In this document: piece after piece, positions 10,268 through 19,338 of the stretch
How positions within the stretch are numbered: position 1 is the stretch's first letter
Layout of the letters: the number at the start of each line of letters is the position of its first letter
NCBI GenBank assembly: GCA_001766655.1
Contig: MJCC01000031.1
Coordinates: 380 to 44,238 of the forward strand
From: Phytomonas francai
Taxonomy: Eukaryota > Euglenozoa > Kinetoplastea > Trypanosomatida > Trypanosomatidae
Direction: 5' to 3'
DNA: 43,859 bases
Program-made: the position numbers and the translations under genes
The notes under the pieces: generated by a model
The model's database searches: none
The model's input: the letters and a program-made list of their open reading frames with translations, nothing else
Told to the model about the DNA's origin: nothing

Positions 10268-11581
10268 TTAATAGCAGCTTCCCTCGCACCTCGAATCACC
10301 GTCACCCACTTCGTCTAGTTGGATCGTGGTGTGGGAGATGCCAAAGCGATGAAGGCAGAGCTCCTTAGCTTTGCTCAAAACATCGCCATTAGCTTCTTCA
10401 TCTTCTACAACGAGGTGTGCTGAGAGCGAAACATTCTCAGCAGACAGCGACCACACGTGCAAGTCGTGCACGCTGCAAACGCCTTCAATATTAAGCAGTG
10501 CGGCTTTGAGGGCATCGTAGTCGATCCCACTCGGGGTGCTTTCCATGAGAATGTTGATGAGATCAAACAGCAGCGCCAAGGTCATTTTGAGGGTCACGAT
10601 GGAGAAAAAGATCGAGGAGATGGGATCGGCGAGGTTGTGAAGGGTGTACTTGTACGAGGAGACCCCGTAGGTGTACTTGTTAGCCACGTAAATATACAAC
10701 CCGGCGAGGATCACCCCCACGGACTGCACACAGTCGCCCAGGGCATGAAGCAGAGCGGCGTTGAGGGCGAATCCAATCTTCTGCTTCTTCGCACCCTCAC
10801 TCGTCCCGTGTTCATGGCCGTGATCGTGTTCATGGGAATGATCGTGTTCATGGGAATGATCGTGTTCATGGCCGTGATCGTGTTCATGGGGGTGGCCGCG
10901 ATGAAGATCTTCCCCTCCGTGGGAATGGCCGTGAGATAGCCCGCCGTGGCTATGCCCGTGGGTGCCGCCAATGTACAAGATGAGCGCGCAGACCACGTTC
11001 ACGACAAGCCCCATGAACCCAACAGTGATCATCAACGGCGATTTGATCTCCTTGCAAATACGAATGTCGTTCAAGTTCACCTCGGCGCCACTCTTTTGCA
11101 GAGCCGCGAACTGTCCTGGGACCATGGAGCACATGACGATATCGTAGATTCGATTAAGCGCCTCGCTGAGAATCCAAATCACGAGCGCCCAGATCGAGAT
11201 GACAGAGATCAGCGTCCCGATGACCTCCGCGCGGCTCCAGCCGTAGTTGTATTTCCCGCAGGCGACCTGCCCGGCCGCGAAGAGGGCGCCGATGCTCAGC
11301 GCGTACGCACCCACGTCGGTGAAGAGGTGGACGGCGTCTGTGATCAACGCGAGGGAGTGCGCGATCACGCCAAAGGTGAACTCGACGACCATAAAAACAA
11401 AGCAGAAAACGAGCGCCCCGAGCAGCACCCGCTTTTCCTTATCACGGCGTTTCTGCACGGCATCGATGGCGGAGGCAATGGCAAATTCTTCTTTTACTCT
11501 GATATCAACAGGCTCAACAGTGTTGTAGCCCTTATGTTGGATACGATCGCCATCCAAAAGACTTTTAGTTTCGGAGGGCAT
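10268..11581 (-). CDS. Cation diffusion facilitator zinc transporter (ZnT-like)
   Basis: A CDF-family antiporter that probably exports Zn2+ from the cytosol into an organelle or out of the cell in exchange for protons. From the ATG at 11579-11581 it is 437 residues; the frame reaches ten residues further up, but this is the family-like start. Six hydrophobic segments are visible, four before and two after a loop of about 50 residues made almost only of His, Asp, Glu, Gly and Ser. Metal-site motifs HLFTD (second helix) and HALGD (fifth helix) are both HxxxD, the pattern associated with zinc specificity. The C-terminal cytosolic domain ends with the ferredoxin-like fold typical of the family (HDLHVWSLS, then HTTIQLD). 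It ends in UAA. Function is confident at family level; compartment is unknown. Confidence 0.93.
   Translation of the reverse strand: MPSETKSLLDGDRIQHKGYNTVEPVDIRVKEEFAIASAIDAVQKRRDKEKRVLLGALVFCFVFMVVEFTFGVIAHSLALITDAVHLFTDVGAYALSIGALFAAGQVACGKYNYGWSRAEVIGTLISVISIWALVIWILSEALNRIYDIVMCSMVPGQFAALQKSGAEVNLNDIRICKEIKSPLMITVGFMGLVVNVVCALILYIGGTHGHSHGGLSHGHSHGGEDLHRGHPHEHDHGHEHDHSHEHDHSHEHDHGHEHGTSEGAKKQKIGFALNAALLHALGDCVQSVGVILAGLYIYVANKYTYGVSSYKYTLHNLADPISSIFFSIVTLKMTLALLFDLINILMESTPSGIDYDALKAALLNIEGVCSVHDLHVWSLSAENVSLSAHLVVEDEEANGDVLSKAKELCLHRFGISHTTIQLDEVGDGDSRCEGSCY
10812..10893. repeat. Imperfect 18-bp tandem repeat coding the His-rich loop
   Basis: Units of the type atggccgtgatcgtgttc and atgggaatgatcgtgttc repeat about four to five times inside the zinc transporter gene, each coding a His/Asp/Glu hexapeptide. 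Replication slippage here would change the number of cytosolic metal-binding histidines. Confidence 0.85.
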
Positions 11582-11751
11582 GATTTCAAAAGAAAAAAAA
11601 AAGGTACACACAACTAATAGTTACTTTATATTTTAGAAGTTTAATGCTAGAAGCACTTTTGGTTTTTATTACTCTTTGTGGGGGGTAACAAAAACTTAAC
11701 AGCTTATTATAAAAAGAATGATATGCCTATCTATCTATCTATCTATCAATC

Positions 11752-11791
<40 letters not shown>

Positions 11792-12269
11792 TGAACACAA
11801 ATATAGATAAGTGAAAAGCCTTTCCTATTTAAAAAAGAGGTATAAGATTCAATAATAGCATATGAATAGGAGTGGGACGTGCGAAGCTTTACATTTTTTT
11901 GCACATTCAATGAATTATGTCTCATTATTATAAGCTACTCCACACACATACAAAAAAAAAGTCATCATGCGAGAATTTTGAAAAAGTTGATAAAACACGT
12001 ATTTTATTTAAGCCCCTGGCATCTTGTAAACAGTATGAAGAAATAATAACTAGGATATATCGCTGATCGTTGAGTCATAAACAATAATGGTAAATAATTT
12101 CTCCCTACCGAAGAAATAAAGAGGATGAAATACGGTGTATAATGAAAAACTTGATCACCGGGGTGGTGATGCTGTATCGGGGAAAATATTTGCTTAGTAG
12201 TGTATCTCACACATCTTCCCCATTTATATATTTTCTTGTTATTTTGTGCCCTAAAAATTCGAATCAAAT
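11582..12269. other. Spacer with CTAT and AT microsatellites
   Basis: No gene is seen. It holds (CTAT)n at 11727-11747 and (AT)n at 11755-11788 in an AT-rich background. Confidence 0.7.
11727..11788. repeat. Adjacent (CTAT)n and (AT)n microsatellites
   Basis: Five CTAT units at 11727-11747 are followed after seven bases by 17 AT units to 11788. Confidence 0.95.
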
Positions 12270-15200
12270 TTATCTACGTTTGCGTTGCAGTAAACTGTTT
12301 CGGCGTTTCGGCTTAATAGGAACGAACTCGCCTGGTTCAGGCTCAAACAGGGATTCTGCGGGGCCCCCCGAATCAACACTTCTGCTTTTCGAGCATCTAT
12401 TCTCAAAAACAGAGCAAACAGCATGCGGCAAATTGTTATCACCACTGCCCATAGAATTGTGACTATGCATCTCAGAGCTGCTGCTACTACCACGCCTCTC
12501 ATCCCTGGAAAAATTGCCTTGCTTAACCTCCTCACAAAATAAATCAATAAAATTAGGCGTCTTTGAAAGGTTTGGTAAATCAACTTCAAAGTATTCGAGA
12601 TCAGTATTATATATAGAACTCTGACTAACTACCTCAGATTTGTTGTGATGACGGCTAGCATCATCCCAAGAACCTGGAGATTTGATTTCTTTCTCATCTA
12701 TCGGCAGAAACAGGGGAGCTGCTAGAGAGACTGTTGCGTAGATATCATAGAACATGCGTCCTCCTTTGTCCAAGACTAGGGATCCCTGGATGGGGCTCGT
12801 AGGTGAAGATGCTCCAGCCTGCACGTCTTCCCGTACCTCAAACCAGTCAACACTTTCCCTCGCCGATTTTAAATAATAGGTCCCCCGAGCTGCCCCGTCG
12901 CGCACCTCGGCGCCTTCGTGAACGAGGTCTGAATTGCAAGATTGCACGATAGAGCTTGGCTTTTGTGAATCATACAGTTTCTGCCAGGATGTGTCATCCA
13001 TCAAGTCCCTCACATTATTCACTGAAGAGTTTCGGGATCGTCTCTGTAACCGTTCCGTACTCCGCATTCTAGTGTAATCCTCTAAATTCATGTCAACACA
13101 TTTAACATGCTGTTTGAGTTTGCGCAGAACCGCTAGGAAGTTTCTTTGCCGTTTCCAAACATCATCGCGATAATCTCCCAAGACACATTCGTGCGTGGAG
13201 GGACAGGGCTTCTTTGTATCCCTCTCGAGACACTTCCTATGAAAGGGGACAAATGGAAGGAAGGTGAAGGTTACCGAGAGCGTCGGCTCGCCCAATACAT
13301 CCCCACCGGTATTTGCTTTGAAGCGAATGAAAGGGTATCCAGGCGGATTCCCCTTTGAGGATGGTTCGTGAGCCGTACTCGCGCTGGCGTTCGCCGTCTC
13401 CACTGAATTCATAGGATACGAGGGGTGCTGCAATGAAAAAATCGCAGATACGTCGTCGAGCTTCAGATGATATTTCAACCTACCAAAAGAGTCATAAAAC
13501 AAGAGATAGTACTCAGAGATGCAGAGAAAGATATCGGTAAAACAAACCTTGTCCCACTTGTTGAATTCGTTGTGTTCTCTCGGCGTCCGCTCAGTGCAAG
13601 CCTCCTCGCCGGCCTTTTCGTCTGAGTGGATGCTGATGGTGTCGAGGGCATGCTGTTTGGAAGCGAGTGTCGCGAAGCTGTAGGGAGTGAAGCTGCGGCG
13701 CATTTCTTCACTGGCCTTGGGTTTGCCAGGGTTGGAAGTATGGGAATTGTTGTAATGGGACGAGCTCTTTTTTGTGCTCGCCTTTCCGAAGCGGTGGGGG
13801 GGGAAAGCAGAATGGATGCTCGATGCCTTATTAAAGACAGCGCGTGAATTTTCTCCAGTAGGGCGCTTTGCCATCTCCGATGTCTGCGAGCGAACTCGCG
13901 TCACGTTGACGTCAGATCCCTTTCGAATCTCATCGCATTTTTCCTTCGGCCTTCCTCGACGGAAAGTGGAGGACTGAGGTAATCGGTCTTTAGCGTAATA
14001 GCATTCAATACGAAGAAAACCACGCTCAAAGCCATAAAAGGCGCACTTCGCAAGGGGCATAAAGCTTTGCCAGAGATAGAGTGGGGAAGCTGAATAATAC
14101 AGGGAGTGGTTGTGATCCCACCGAGGGCGCAGGTAATACTCCCATTGCCGACTTGGTTTCATCAAAGAAATCGCTACCTCGTCTGCTTTTGACGTCGTGG
14201 TCCGGCCATCGGTCGGAGAGTCGATCTCATAGACGCTCTGGTGTTCGGTTGTTTTTTGTACGAACGCGGTCGCGGCCTCTTTCACGCTCGGATGCATGCC
14301 GGGGTCCGTAGCCATTGGTGGCACCGCCGCCGTGAAGACGTACCATTTTAGAAACCTGAGCATGTCCCTCTGCCGGTGAAAGCGCAGACGCACCCATACA
14401 CGCCTCTCCAGCGTGGAGGATTTCGTCCCTCCAAGCGTTTTGCTGAGATGGGTAGGGGTACCAGTAGCTGGCTGAGCCACTACTAGGCCGGAGCGCCAAG
14501 CCCTCGACTGCCAGCGCAAAAAACCTTTAGCTTTCGGTATGCTTCGGTGTAATAGATTCAATAACCCATAAAACGGATTCTTTAATAGAGTTCCAAAGCA
14601 CGGCGAGCCATTGCAGTAGCGGTTGAGACGTAGATCGAATCTTTTGACCCAGAGATCAAACGGCACCGTGGCGCACACGTCTACCTCCAGGAGCTCTTTG
14701 CACGTTCTCAGAAGATCAGTGTTGCCTCCCTGAGATCTTTTGGGACCCCCTACGGACGGGGAAAAGCCCTGGGGGAATGTGCTTTGGGGTGAATTTCCTA
14801 AACGGCGCCATGACGCTTCTTGATCCTTGCTGTTCTGGCGGCGGGACTGCTGCGGACGACTTCCTAAACCCACATCGTTATTGCGATCAGAGAAACTTAG
14901 CATACCTAACGTTTCGATATGCTGGTTTTCTCGATGCGGTATGACATTAGAAGGATAGGTCATGAGCTCCGCGCTAACAGGGTTCAATCGAAGCACCTCG
15001 CGTAGCTCCTTCGACAGGGGAGTGAAAGCCGCCCGTGGTGCGACCCATTCGAGGTACAACGTACTAACGTGCAAACCGGAAGCAAACTTATTAAGATTGC
15101 TATGGATTTTTTTTAAGGCCTTTTTTTGAGAATACCCGAGGTCGCTTTTTTGTTGTTTAGAGCGGTGTTTAGCCACCTTAGGTGATATCAGGGCTCTTCT

Positions 15201-15458
15201 GGAAGTGGGAGACGTTTTAAAACCTCGGGCCGCGGGCGCCGGGGTCACTAAAACACACTGCCCCTTTCCTTTCTCTTTTAAGTTTGTACCATAAATTCTT
15301 GGTACAGTGAAAAGCTTTAACTGGGTGGAAGCTGCCTCTTTTTTAAAATTACGGGAAACTAGACCTTGAATGTGAACATCCTGCCAGTCACCAAGGTCAC
15401 TCCTTTTTTTGGAACCTTTTGATATAGATAGAACACGCAATTGTGCTGATACAGGCAT
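12270..15458 (-). CDS. Large divergent member of the PH-like paralogue family
   Basis: A 1062-residue protein of unknown role, ATG at 15456-15458 and UAA at the end. It resembles the two proteins encoded at 19339-21261 and 22181-24451 in the order of three blocks: a charged beta-like block near residue 352 (RLRFHRQRDMLRFLKWYVF), a block near 466 (LWQSFMPLAKCAFYGFERG) matching VWHTFxxLDKAVxYxxxRGD of the others, and a block near 640 (VCFTDIFLCISEYYLLFYD) matching GxYxCxTHDxxLxFRDTG. Spacing between blocks is larger because of Ser/Lys-rich low-complexity insertions. The blocks suggest PH-like beta-sandwich domains, so membrane-lipid or protein binding is possible. Codon use is less GC-rich than in the two relatives. 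Coding status is near certain from length; the family link is an alignment by eye. Confidence 0.8.
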   Translation of the reverse strand: MPVSAQLRVLSISKGSKKRSDLGDWQDVHIQGLVSRNFKKEAASTQLKLFTVPRIYGTNLKEKGKGQCVLVTPAPAARGFKTSPTSRRALISPKVAKHRSKQQKSDLGYSQKKALKKIHSNLNKFASGLHVSTLYLEWVAPRAAFTPLSKELREVLRLNPVSAELMTYPSNVIPHRENQHIETLGMLSFSDRNNDVGLGSRPQQSRRQNSKDQEASWRRLGNSPQSTFPQGFSPSVGGPKRSQGGNTDLLRTCKELLEVDVCATVPFDLWVKRFDLRLNRYCNGSPCFGTLLKNPFYGLLNLLHRSIPKAKGFLRWQSRAWRSGLVVAQPATGTPTHLSKTLGGTKSSTLERRVWVRLRFHRQRDMLRFLKWYVFTAAVPPMATDPGMHPSVKEAATAFVQKTTEHQSVYEIDSPTDGRTTTSKADEVAISLMKPSRQWEYYLRPRWDHNHSLYYSASPLYLWQSFMPLAKCAFYGFERGFLRIECYYAKDRLPQSSTFRRGRPKEKCDEIRKGSDVNVTRVRSQTSEMAKRPTGENSRAVFNKASSIHSAFPPHRFGKASTKKSSSHYNNSHTSNPGKPKASEEMRRSFTPYSFATLASKQHALDTISIHSDEKAGEEACTERTPREHNEFNKWDKVCFTDIFLCISEYYLLFYDSFGRLKYHLKLDDVSAIFSLQHPSYPMNSVETANASASTAHEPSSKGNPPGYPFIRFKANTGGDVLGEPTLSVTFTFLPFVPFHRKCLERDTKKPCPSTHECVLGDYRDDVWKRQRNFLAVLRKLKQHVKCVDMNLEDYTRMRSTERLQRRSRNSSVNNVRDLMDDTSWQKLYDSQKPSSIVQSCNSDLVHEGAEVRDGAARGTYYLKSARESVDWFEVREDVQAGASSPTSPIQGSLVLDKGGRMFYDIYATVSLAAPLFLPIDEKEIKSPGSWDDASRHHNKSEVVSQSSIYNTDLEYFEVDLPNLSKTPNFIDLFCEEVKQGNFSRDERRGSSSSSEMHSHNSMGSGDNNLPHAVCSVFENRCSKSRSVDSGGPAESLFEPEPGEFVPIKPKRRNSLLQRKRR

Positions 15459-15952
15459 GACACCTAAGGGCTTCGCCGAAGGGATTGTTGTTATATCATA
15501 ATGATAAAAAAGAAGGGAAGAAATAATAGATGATGTCCTGCGAAAGACATGAGTATCCTTAAATATATTTGCACAGAAAAAGTCTGATTCTCAATTTTAG
15601 GAAAATATTGGAAAAGAAGCACGGCATAACAAGCACAAAATGTGCAGTTGCATTAATGGGTGTCGTTCCCAAGTCAGAGGTAGATTCTCAAAACAAGAGG
15701 CCTGGAGTGACGCTTTCTCCTACAACAACCCTTAGCCAATGCTCTGTACTGTGTGATACTATGTGGTTGTATGGACCTTCGTCAATTGTGATCACTACGG
15801 AGGGAGATCCTCTCTGTCAGCAATATCACGACACATACAACTTCAGGAATGGTCTAATTGAAGAAAACGGCTAAATGAATGCAATAAGCAATCCTTTTTT
15901 TTTTGGTTCGTTCATATAGAGAATTATAATCAAGAGAATATAAATAATTATG
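15459..15952. other. Spacer upstream of the large PH-like gene
   Basis: AT-rich 5' flank of the large PH-like gene. A plus-strand frame at 15569-15874 lacks an ATG start and coding character. Nothing else was recognised before the retroposon target site. Confidence 0.6.
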
Positions 15953-15964
15953 ATGTTAATTTCA
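15953..15964 (+). repeat. Left 12-bp target-site duplication of the retroposon
   Basis: The sequence atgttaatttca directly precedes the element and is repeated exactly at 16270-16281. Twelve bases is the duplication length known for ingi/RIME and L1Tc/NARTc elements. The flank immediately before it reads TTATG, giving TATGA across the junction. Confidence 0.9.
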
Positions 15965-16045
15965 CCGCGGTATATACCGGCCATCCTTGCGTGGTGCCGC
16001 GGATTAGTAACCTGATGAGGGTGAAGCTAAGTGCCCGCAAGTCAC
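15965..16045 (+). ncRNA. HDV-like (Pr77-type) ribozyme candidate at the retroposon 5' end
   Basis: Seen: a P1-like helix between CCGCGG at 15965-15970 and CCGCGG at 15997-16002; a short P3-like helix CCAT/GTGG; an ACC/GGT-type hairpin around 16009-16022; and GAAGCTAAG at 16023-16031, whose CTAA fits the CNRA consensus of the catalytic strand (candidate catalytic C at 16027). Known: L1Tc of Trypanosoma cruzi carries such a self-cleaving RNA at its 5' end, which also works as a promoter. Not shown: a complete P2 helix, so activity is an inference. If active it would cleave just before 15965, exactly at the element-TSD junction. Confidence 0.65.
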
Positions 16046-16269
16046 CCGTCCTCGCGGACGGTGACTCCCATTTTTAGATGCTAATACTGGTAGGGTATTC
16101 GACAGAGCCTTTGATCAGGCTACCCGAGCTGAGTTTCAGACTCAGACTGAACACTGTTAGCGCTTATCTTACCCAAATACTCGCTTGCCGAGTTCTCTGG
16201 TTTTACCAGACATCACTTATGCGCTTTGGTGAAATTTGGGCCGTACGCACGATAAGAATGGAAAAAAAA
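15965..16269 (+). mobile_element. Short non-autonomous retroposon with Pr77-like head, A tail and intact TSD
   Basis: A 305-bp insertion bounded by a perfect 12-bp direct repeat, ending in an A8-A9 tail (16262-16270), and markedly more GC-rich than its flanks. The first 70 bases resemble the Pr77 hallmark of the ingi/L1Tc retrotransposon clade: outer CCGCGG paired with CCGCGG, the shared segments CCGGCCA and GTGGTGCC, and GAAGCTAAG. There is no long ORF, so it must rely on an autonomous element for mobilisation, like NARTc, RIME or SIDERs. Further hairpins are visible at 16041-16065, around 16129-16147 and around 16195-16209. It sits on the plus strand, antisense to the surrounding gene unit, between the large PH-like gene and an interrupted gene. 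The exact TSD and clean tail suggest recent insertion. Confidence 0.85.
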
Positions 16270-16281
16270 ATGTTAATTTCA
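16270..16281 (+). repeat. Right 12-bp target-site duplication of the retroposon
   Basis: Exact copy of the 12 bases at 15953-15964, directly after the A tail. The first A is shared with the tail, so the duplication could be counted as 11 or 12. Confidence 0.9.
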
Positions 16282-16830
16282 GTTTGAGACACAATAAACA
16301 GAGATGTCTTTGGAAGTATAAATATTTATTTATTCCATGTAAATATAATCCCACATGTGTATAACAGTGGCTCAGCGAATGCGAAAATACGTCAAAACAC
16401 TGAGTCATGTGGAAATCTATAAGAAGTGCAGTTTATTCTGACTATAACAGATAATACTATGAGTAGGAAAAATAAATAATAGGCGAACTATAAATAAGAA
16501 CAAACAATTGCTTTACTATCGGGTAATAAAAATAGAAAAGTAGCCGTTCCATAGCATCCAGTAAAATATATAATTATGTATAAATAAATCTTGTTTCCGT
16601 TTTTTACACATTTTTTAAAAATATTACCTGCTCAAAAATATACCTTGCCATTTTGTTCCCCCCCCCCCCAAAAAAAAAGGAATAAAGCACATGACGTTAT
16701 TATTAGTATGATTCCTACGTCGATTTTTGAGTCTTGATACTGCTTATAATTAAAAACCACAATAGAAAGATCGGCCTTGCTTCTTTAAACATCTAATTGG
16801 AAAGATAACCCCCCACAGATTATGAGAAAC
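16282..16830. other. AT-rich spacer with C12A9 run
   Basis: No gene is recognised. It contains C12 followed by A9 at 16658-16678, the same junction type as at 25575-25595. Confidence 0.6.
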
Positions 16831-17313
16831 TTAGCATTGCTTCTACTTCCTGGGGACCGCATTGTTTACCACCGCCATCACGGCCCGAAAACCATCCGTC
16901 TGGGGCTCGATGTGCTGTAGGTTTTGCTCCAAGTTGATGGGGACGGGGCCAGGCAGCAGCAGGAGGGTGGCCCACGCCGAGTCCGTCCCCACAGCAGGGA
17001 AGTCCAGAGGCAAGGCCACCTCCGGCGGGCTTCTCGCGTGACGCAGCCCCAAGCCCAGCCCCCTCCCCCCTATCCTGGGTGTGACGGAGACCCTTTGAAA
17101 GGGGAGAACCTGATCTTGAAACTAACCTTGAGCCTGAGTGTGACCTTGAGCCTGAGTGTGACCTTGAGCCTGAGTGTGTGACCCCCCCCCCCCCCCCGTC
17201 CCATACGGGCTGGGGGGCACAAACTGCACCAGCTGAGGGGGAGGGACCTTCTCCTCCCCAGGGGCGTGGGGCCGAGGCTCGGCAGCTCACACCGGGTCGC
17301 TCTTGTCTTGCAT
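16831..17313 (-). pseudogene. Interrupted Pro/Gln-rich gene: one frame with internal UGA and UAG
   Basis: From an ATG at 17311-17313 one frame runs about 160 codons to UAA at 16831-16833, interrupted by UGA (17287-17289), UAG (17122-17124) and UAG (16843-16845, three codons before the UAA). Between the stops the product looks like real protein: a Pro-rich part (KVPPPQLVQFVPPSPYG), a Gly run from C16, three copies of a hexapeptide containing TQAQ, then a region rich in hydrophobic residues ending near PINLEQNLQHIEPQTDGFRAVMAVVNNAV. The last open piece (16843-17121) is 92 codons without any ATG before residue 80, so it is not a stand-alone gene. No family was recognised. Pseudogene, readthrough or reassignment are open; homopolymer errors in C16 cannot explain the in-frame stops, because the frame is the same on both sides. 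Confidence 0.5.
17125..17178. repeat. Three perfect 18-bp tandem repeats
   Basis: The unit accttgagcctgagtgtg occurs three times in a row (17125, 17143, 17161) and adjoins C16 at 17182-17197. The 18-bp period keeps the minus-strand frame and codes a repeated hexapeptide, as expected of a repeat within a gene. Confidence 0.95.
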
Positions 17314-17901
17314 GTTTGAGAATCTTGATCTATTCTTGTAAATTAAGCGTAAAGAGGTATCTCTTAGACATTTTTGCCATCATATATGTATATGGTATGC
17401 GTTCTGAACACGCTGTTTTTTATTTAGGAGATTTTAATAGAGATGCTTGTCTTCTTTTTCGCGAAAAGTATGGTCCTTTCGCTGCCATAAAAACAACTCA
17501 GCCGGTAAAAAGTCCTTGATGCTTTCCCCTTTTGTTTTTGTATAGCGGAGGCGCTTGAGCATGTTTTTATGAGTGCCTATCGGAAAATATTACTTTTATG
17601 AATGCTCTTTTGTAACACCACCACATTCCTATACATAAAAGAGAAAGAGGAAAATGAATTTATCGCTCACAAGATCATTGACAAAGGCTTTTACTTTTTT
17701 CACTTTCCCGGTATCCTTTCCTTCTTATCATTTCACTCAAACGGTGTCTAAAAGGACACCATAAAAGAAGAATAAACTCTTCCTTATATAAGCACTAACA
17801 AGACTTTTCTACTTTTCTGCAATAGTTTTTGCATATTTCGACAGCTTACCTCTACCCACACTCCCCCTCCCCTGCCCTTCTTCCCCCCTTTTTTTTTGTG
17901 A
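17314..17901. other. Spacer between interrupted gene and ferredoxin
   Basis: AT-rich, no gene recognised. The part next to the ferredoxin stop is C/T-rich on the plus strand (17850-17896). Confidence 0.6.
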
Positions 17902-18321
17902 TTAACAAGCCATGAAATCATTAACTACACTCGGAAGTTCAATTTCAAGCCCATCATAGTTCTCTTGCAGCGTAATTTGGCATGACATACGAGATTCTTC
18001 CCTAGGTTCTGGCACCCTATCAATAAGATCCAACTCCCTTTCTGAGGGCGGCAGGAGCTTCTTCAGCCACGCCTCCCCTACATAAACATGACAGGTCGAG
18101 CACTGCAAGCAGCCATCACAGGTGCCGTCCATGGGTAGCCCAGCGACATCCCGCACAGCCTCCATTAACGATATTCCTACAGGAGATTCAAAGTCATGGA
18201 TCGCCCCATTTAAATCCTTGGCAATAACCTTTACCTTTCCAGGGGTGCTGTAAAGGCGCCGGTGTAGGAAACTCGCTAAATGGTCTTTTCCCTGCCTGGC
18301 GGTGTATAAAAGTCTATACAT
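17902..18321 (-). CDS. Mitochondrial adrenodoxin-type [2Fe-2S] ferredoxin
   Basis: A 139-residue electron carrier, probably feeding electrons to mitochondrial Fe-S cluster assembly or haem-A synthesis, as mitochondrial ferredoxins do. The N-terminal 27 residues are basic and hydroxylated without acids except one Asp, as in a mitochondrial presequence (HRRLYST precedes the mature part). The cluster ligands follow the adrenodoxin spacing: Cys68, Cys74, Cys77 in GTCDGCLQCSTC and Cys114 in RMSCQ. Cys71 inside the ligand loop is extra. The acidic stretch SERELDLIDRVPEPREESR matches the partner-binding region. ATG at 18319-18321, with AG acceptor about 16 nt before it; stop UAA. Family certain; which of the usual two kinetoplastid ferredoxins it is cannot be told. 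Confidence 0.94.
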   Translation of the reverse strand: MYRLLYTARQGKDHLASFLHRRLYSTPGKVKVIAKDLNGAIHDFESPVGISLMEAVRDVAGLPMDGTCDGCLQCSTCHVYVGEAWLKKLLPPSERELDLIDRVPEPREESRMSCQITLQENYDGLEIELPSVVNDFMAC

Positions 18322-18336
18322 ACTGGTGAAATTTAA

Positions 18337-18343
18337 CTAAAAG
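18337..18343 (-). promoter_or_regulatory. Trans-splice acceptor of the ferredoxin gene
   Basis: Minus-strand CTTTTAG, with AG at 18337-18338, lies 15 nt before the ATG. It is inferred from sequence. Confidence 0.5.
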
Positions 18344-19338
18344 TGTAAGCAGTGGATAGTTGACCTTTCTGTTATTGTTGTTGTACAGATTCATGAGTAG
18401 GGAGATTTTGAGAGTTACATGGTCAAGAGAAAGGTTGGAAAATGAATTGCATTGTAAGAAGGGCACGTTTTACTACAGTCCTCAAATGGGAATTGTCTTG
18501 TAAGTGTTGAAAAATCTAAACCGCGCTCTTATGAGAAGATGCATTACTGTTCTTGTCACTCTATTAGAAAAAAAAAAGTTACACGCGCATCTGTATATGT
18601 GAATTCATTCGATGAATTGATGGTGTGGTTCCTTTAAAAAAAAAAAAAGTACCGTTTTAACTTGTAAATACGTTAGCAGGATAATGAAAACGATCCATAA
18701 TAATGCTTCCTAAACTCCTCTTTAAATAGCACCACTACACATTTTATACGCATCAAGCCTATTGGCTTGAGGGTTCTAAAAGAAGCCTAAGACTTCTCAT
18801 TTCAACCATTGCATATATATCACTTACAACATGTATTGACTCTTTTTTAGTTTAAGGCATCTCTTTACTTTTGATGTCTTTTTAGACATATATAATCAAT
18901 GCAACCCTTCAGTGGTGGAAAACCACCGAAAAATAAATGGAATAAGCTCCAAGTCCAACGAGGGCAAAAGAGCAAGTGAGCAACTGGCAAAAAAATAATT
19001 AACACGCAATAAAGGACTTTCCCTAATTAATATCATTTTCCCATATATTTTTCCCTCCTACTTCCTGGCAAGCATTACGGAGTCTAGCCAGCACTAAGAG
19101 TAAAGAGCACATACACACAATACATATATTAATATTCATACTACGAAATTTCTCTTTGCCGACCTCAACCCACCCTTGGAAGGGATAGCAAACTATCCTC
19201 TGAAGATGTTAAGCAACTGGGCGTTCTTCAATTTTAAGTGTAAAAACGAATCTATCGCCCGTAACATACTCGTACCCGCACCAAATAATGAGAGTAATAA
19301 TCCTAATAATACAAACCCAGTCACACCCCGAGAGGAGG
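18344..19338. other. AT-rich spacer
   Basis: About 1 kb with A runs (18569-18579, 18636-18648) and no recognised gene, RNA or repeat. Confidence 0.6.

Noticed and set aside
16012..16031. CTGATGAG resembling a hammerhead ribozyme core
   Set aside because: The required GAAA and the third helix are not in the right place; the region is better explained by the HDV-like Pr77 pattern.
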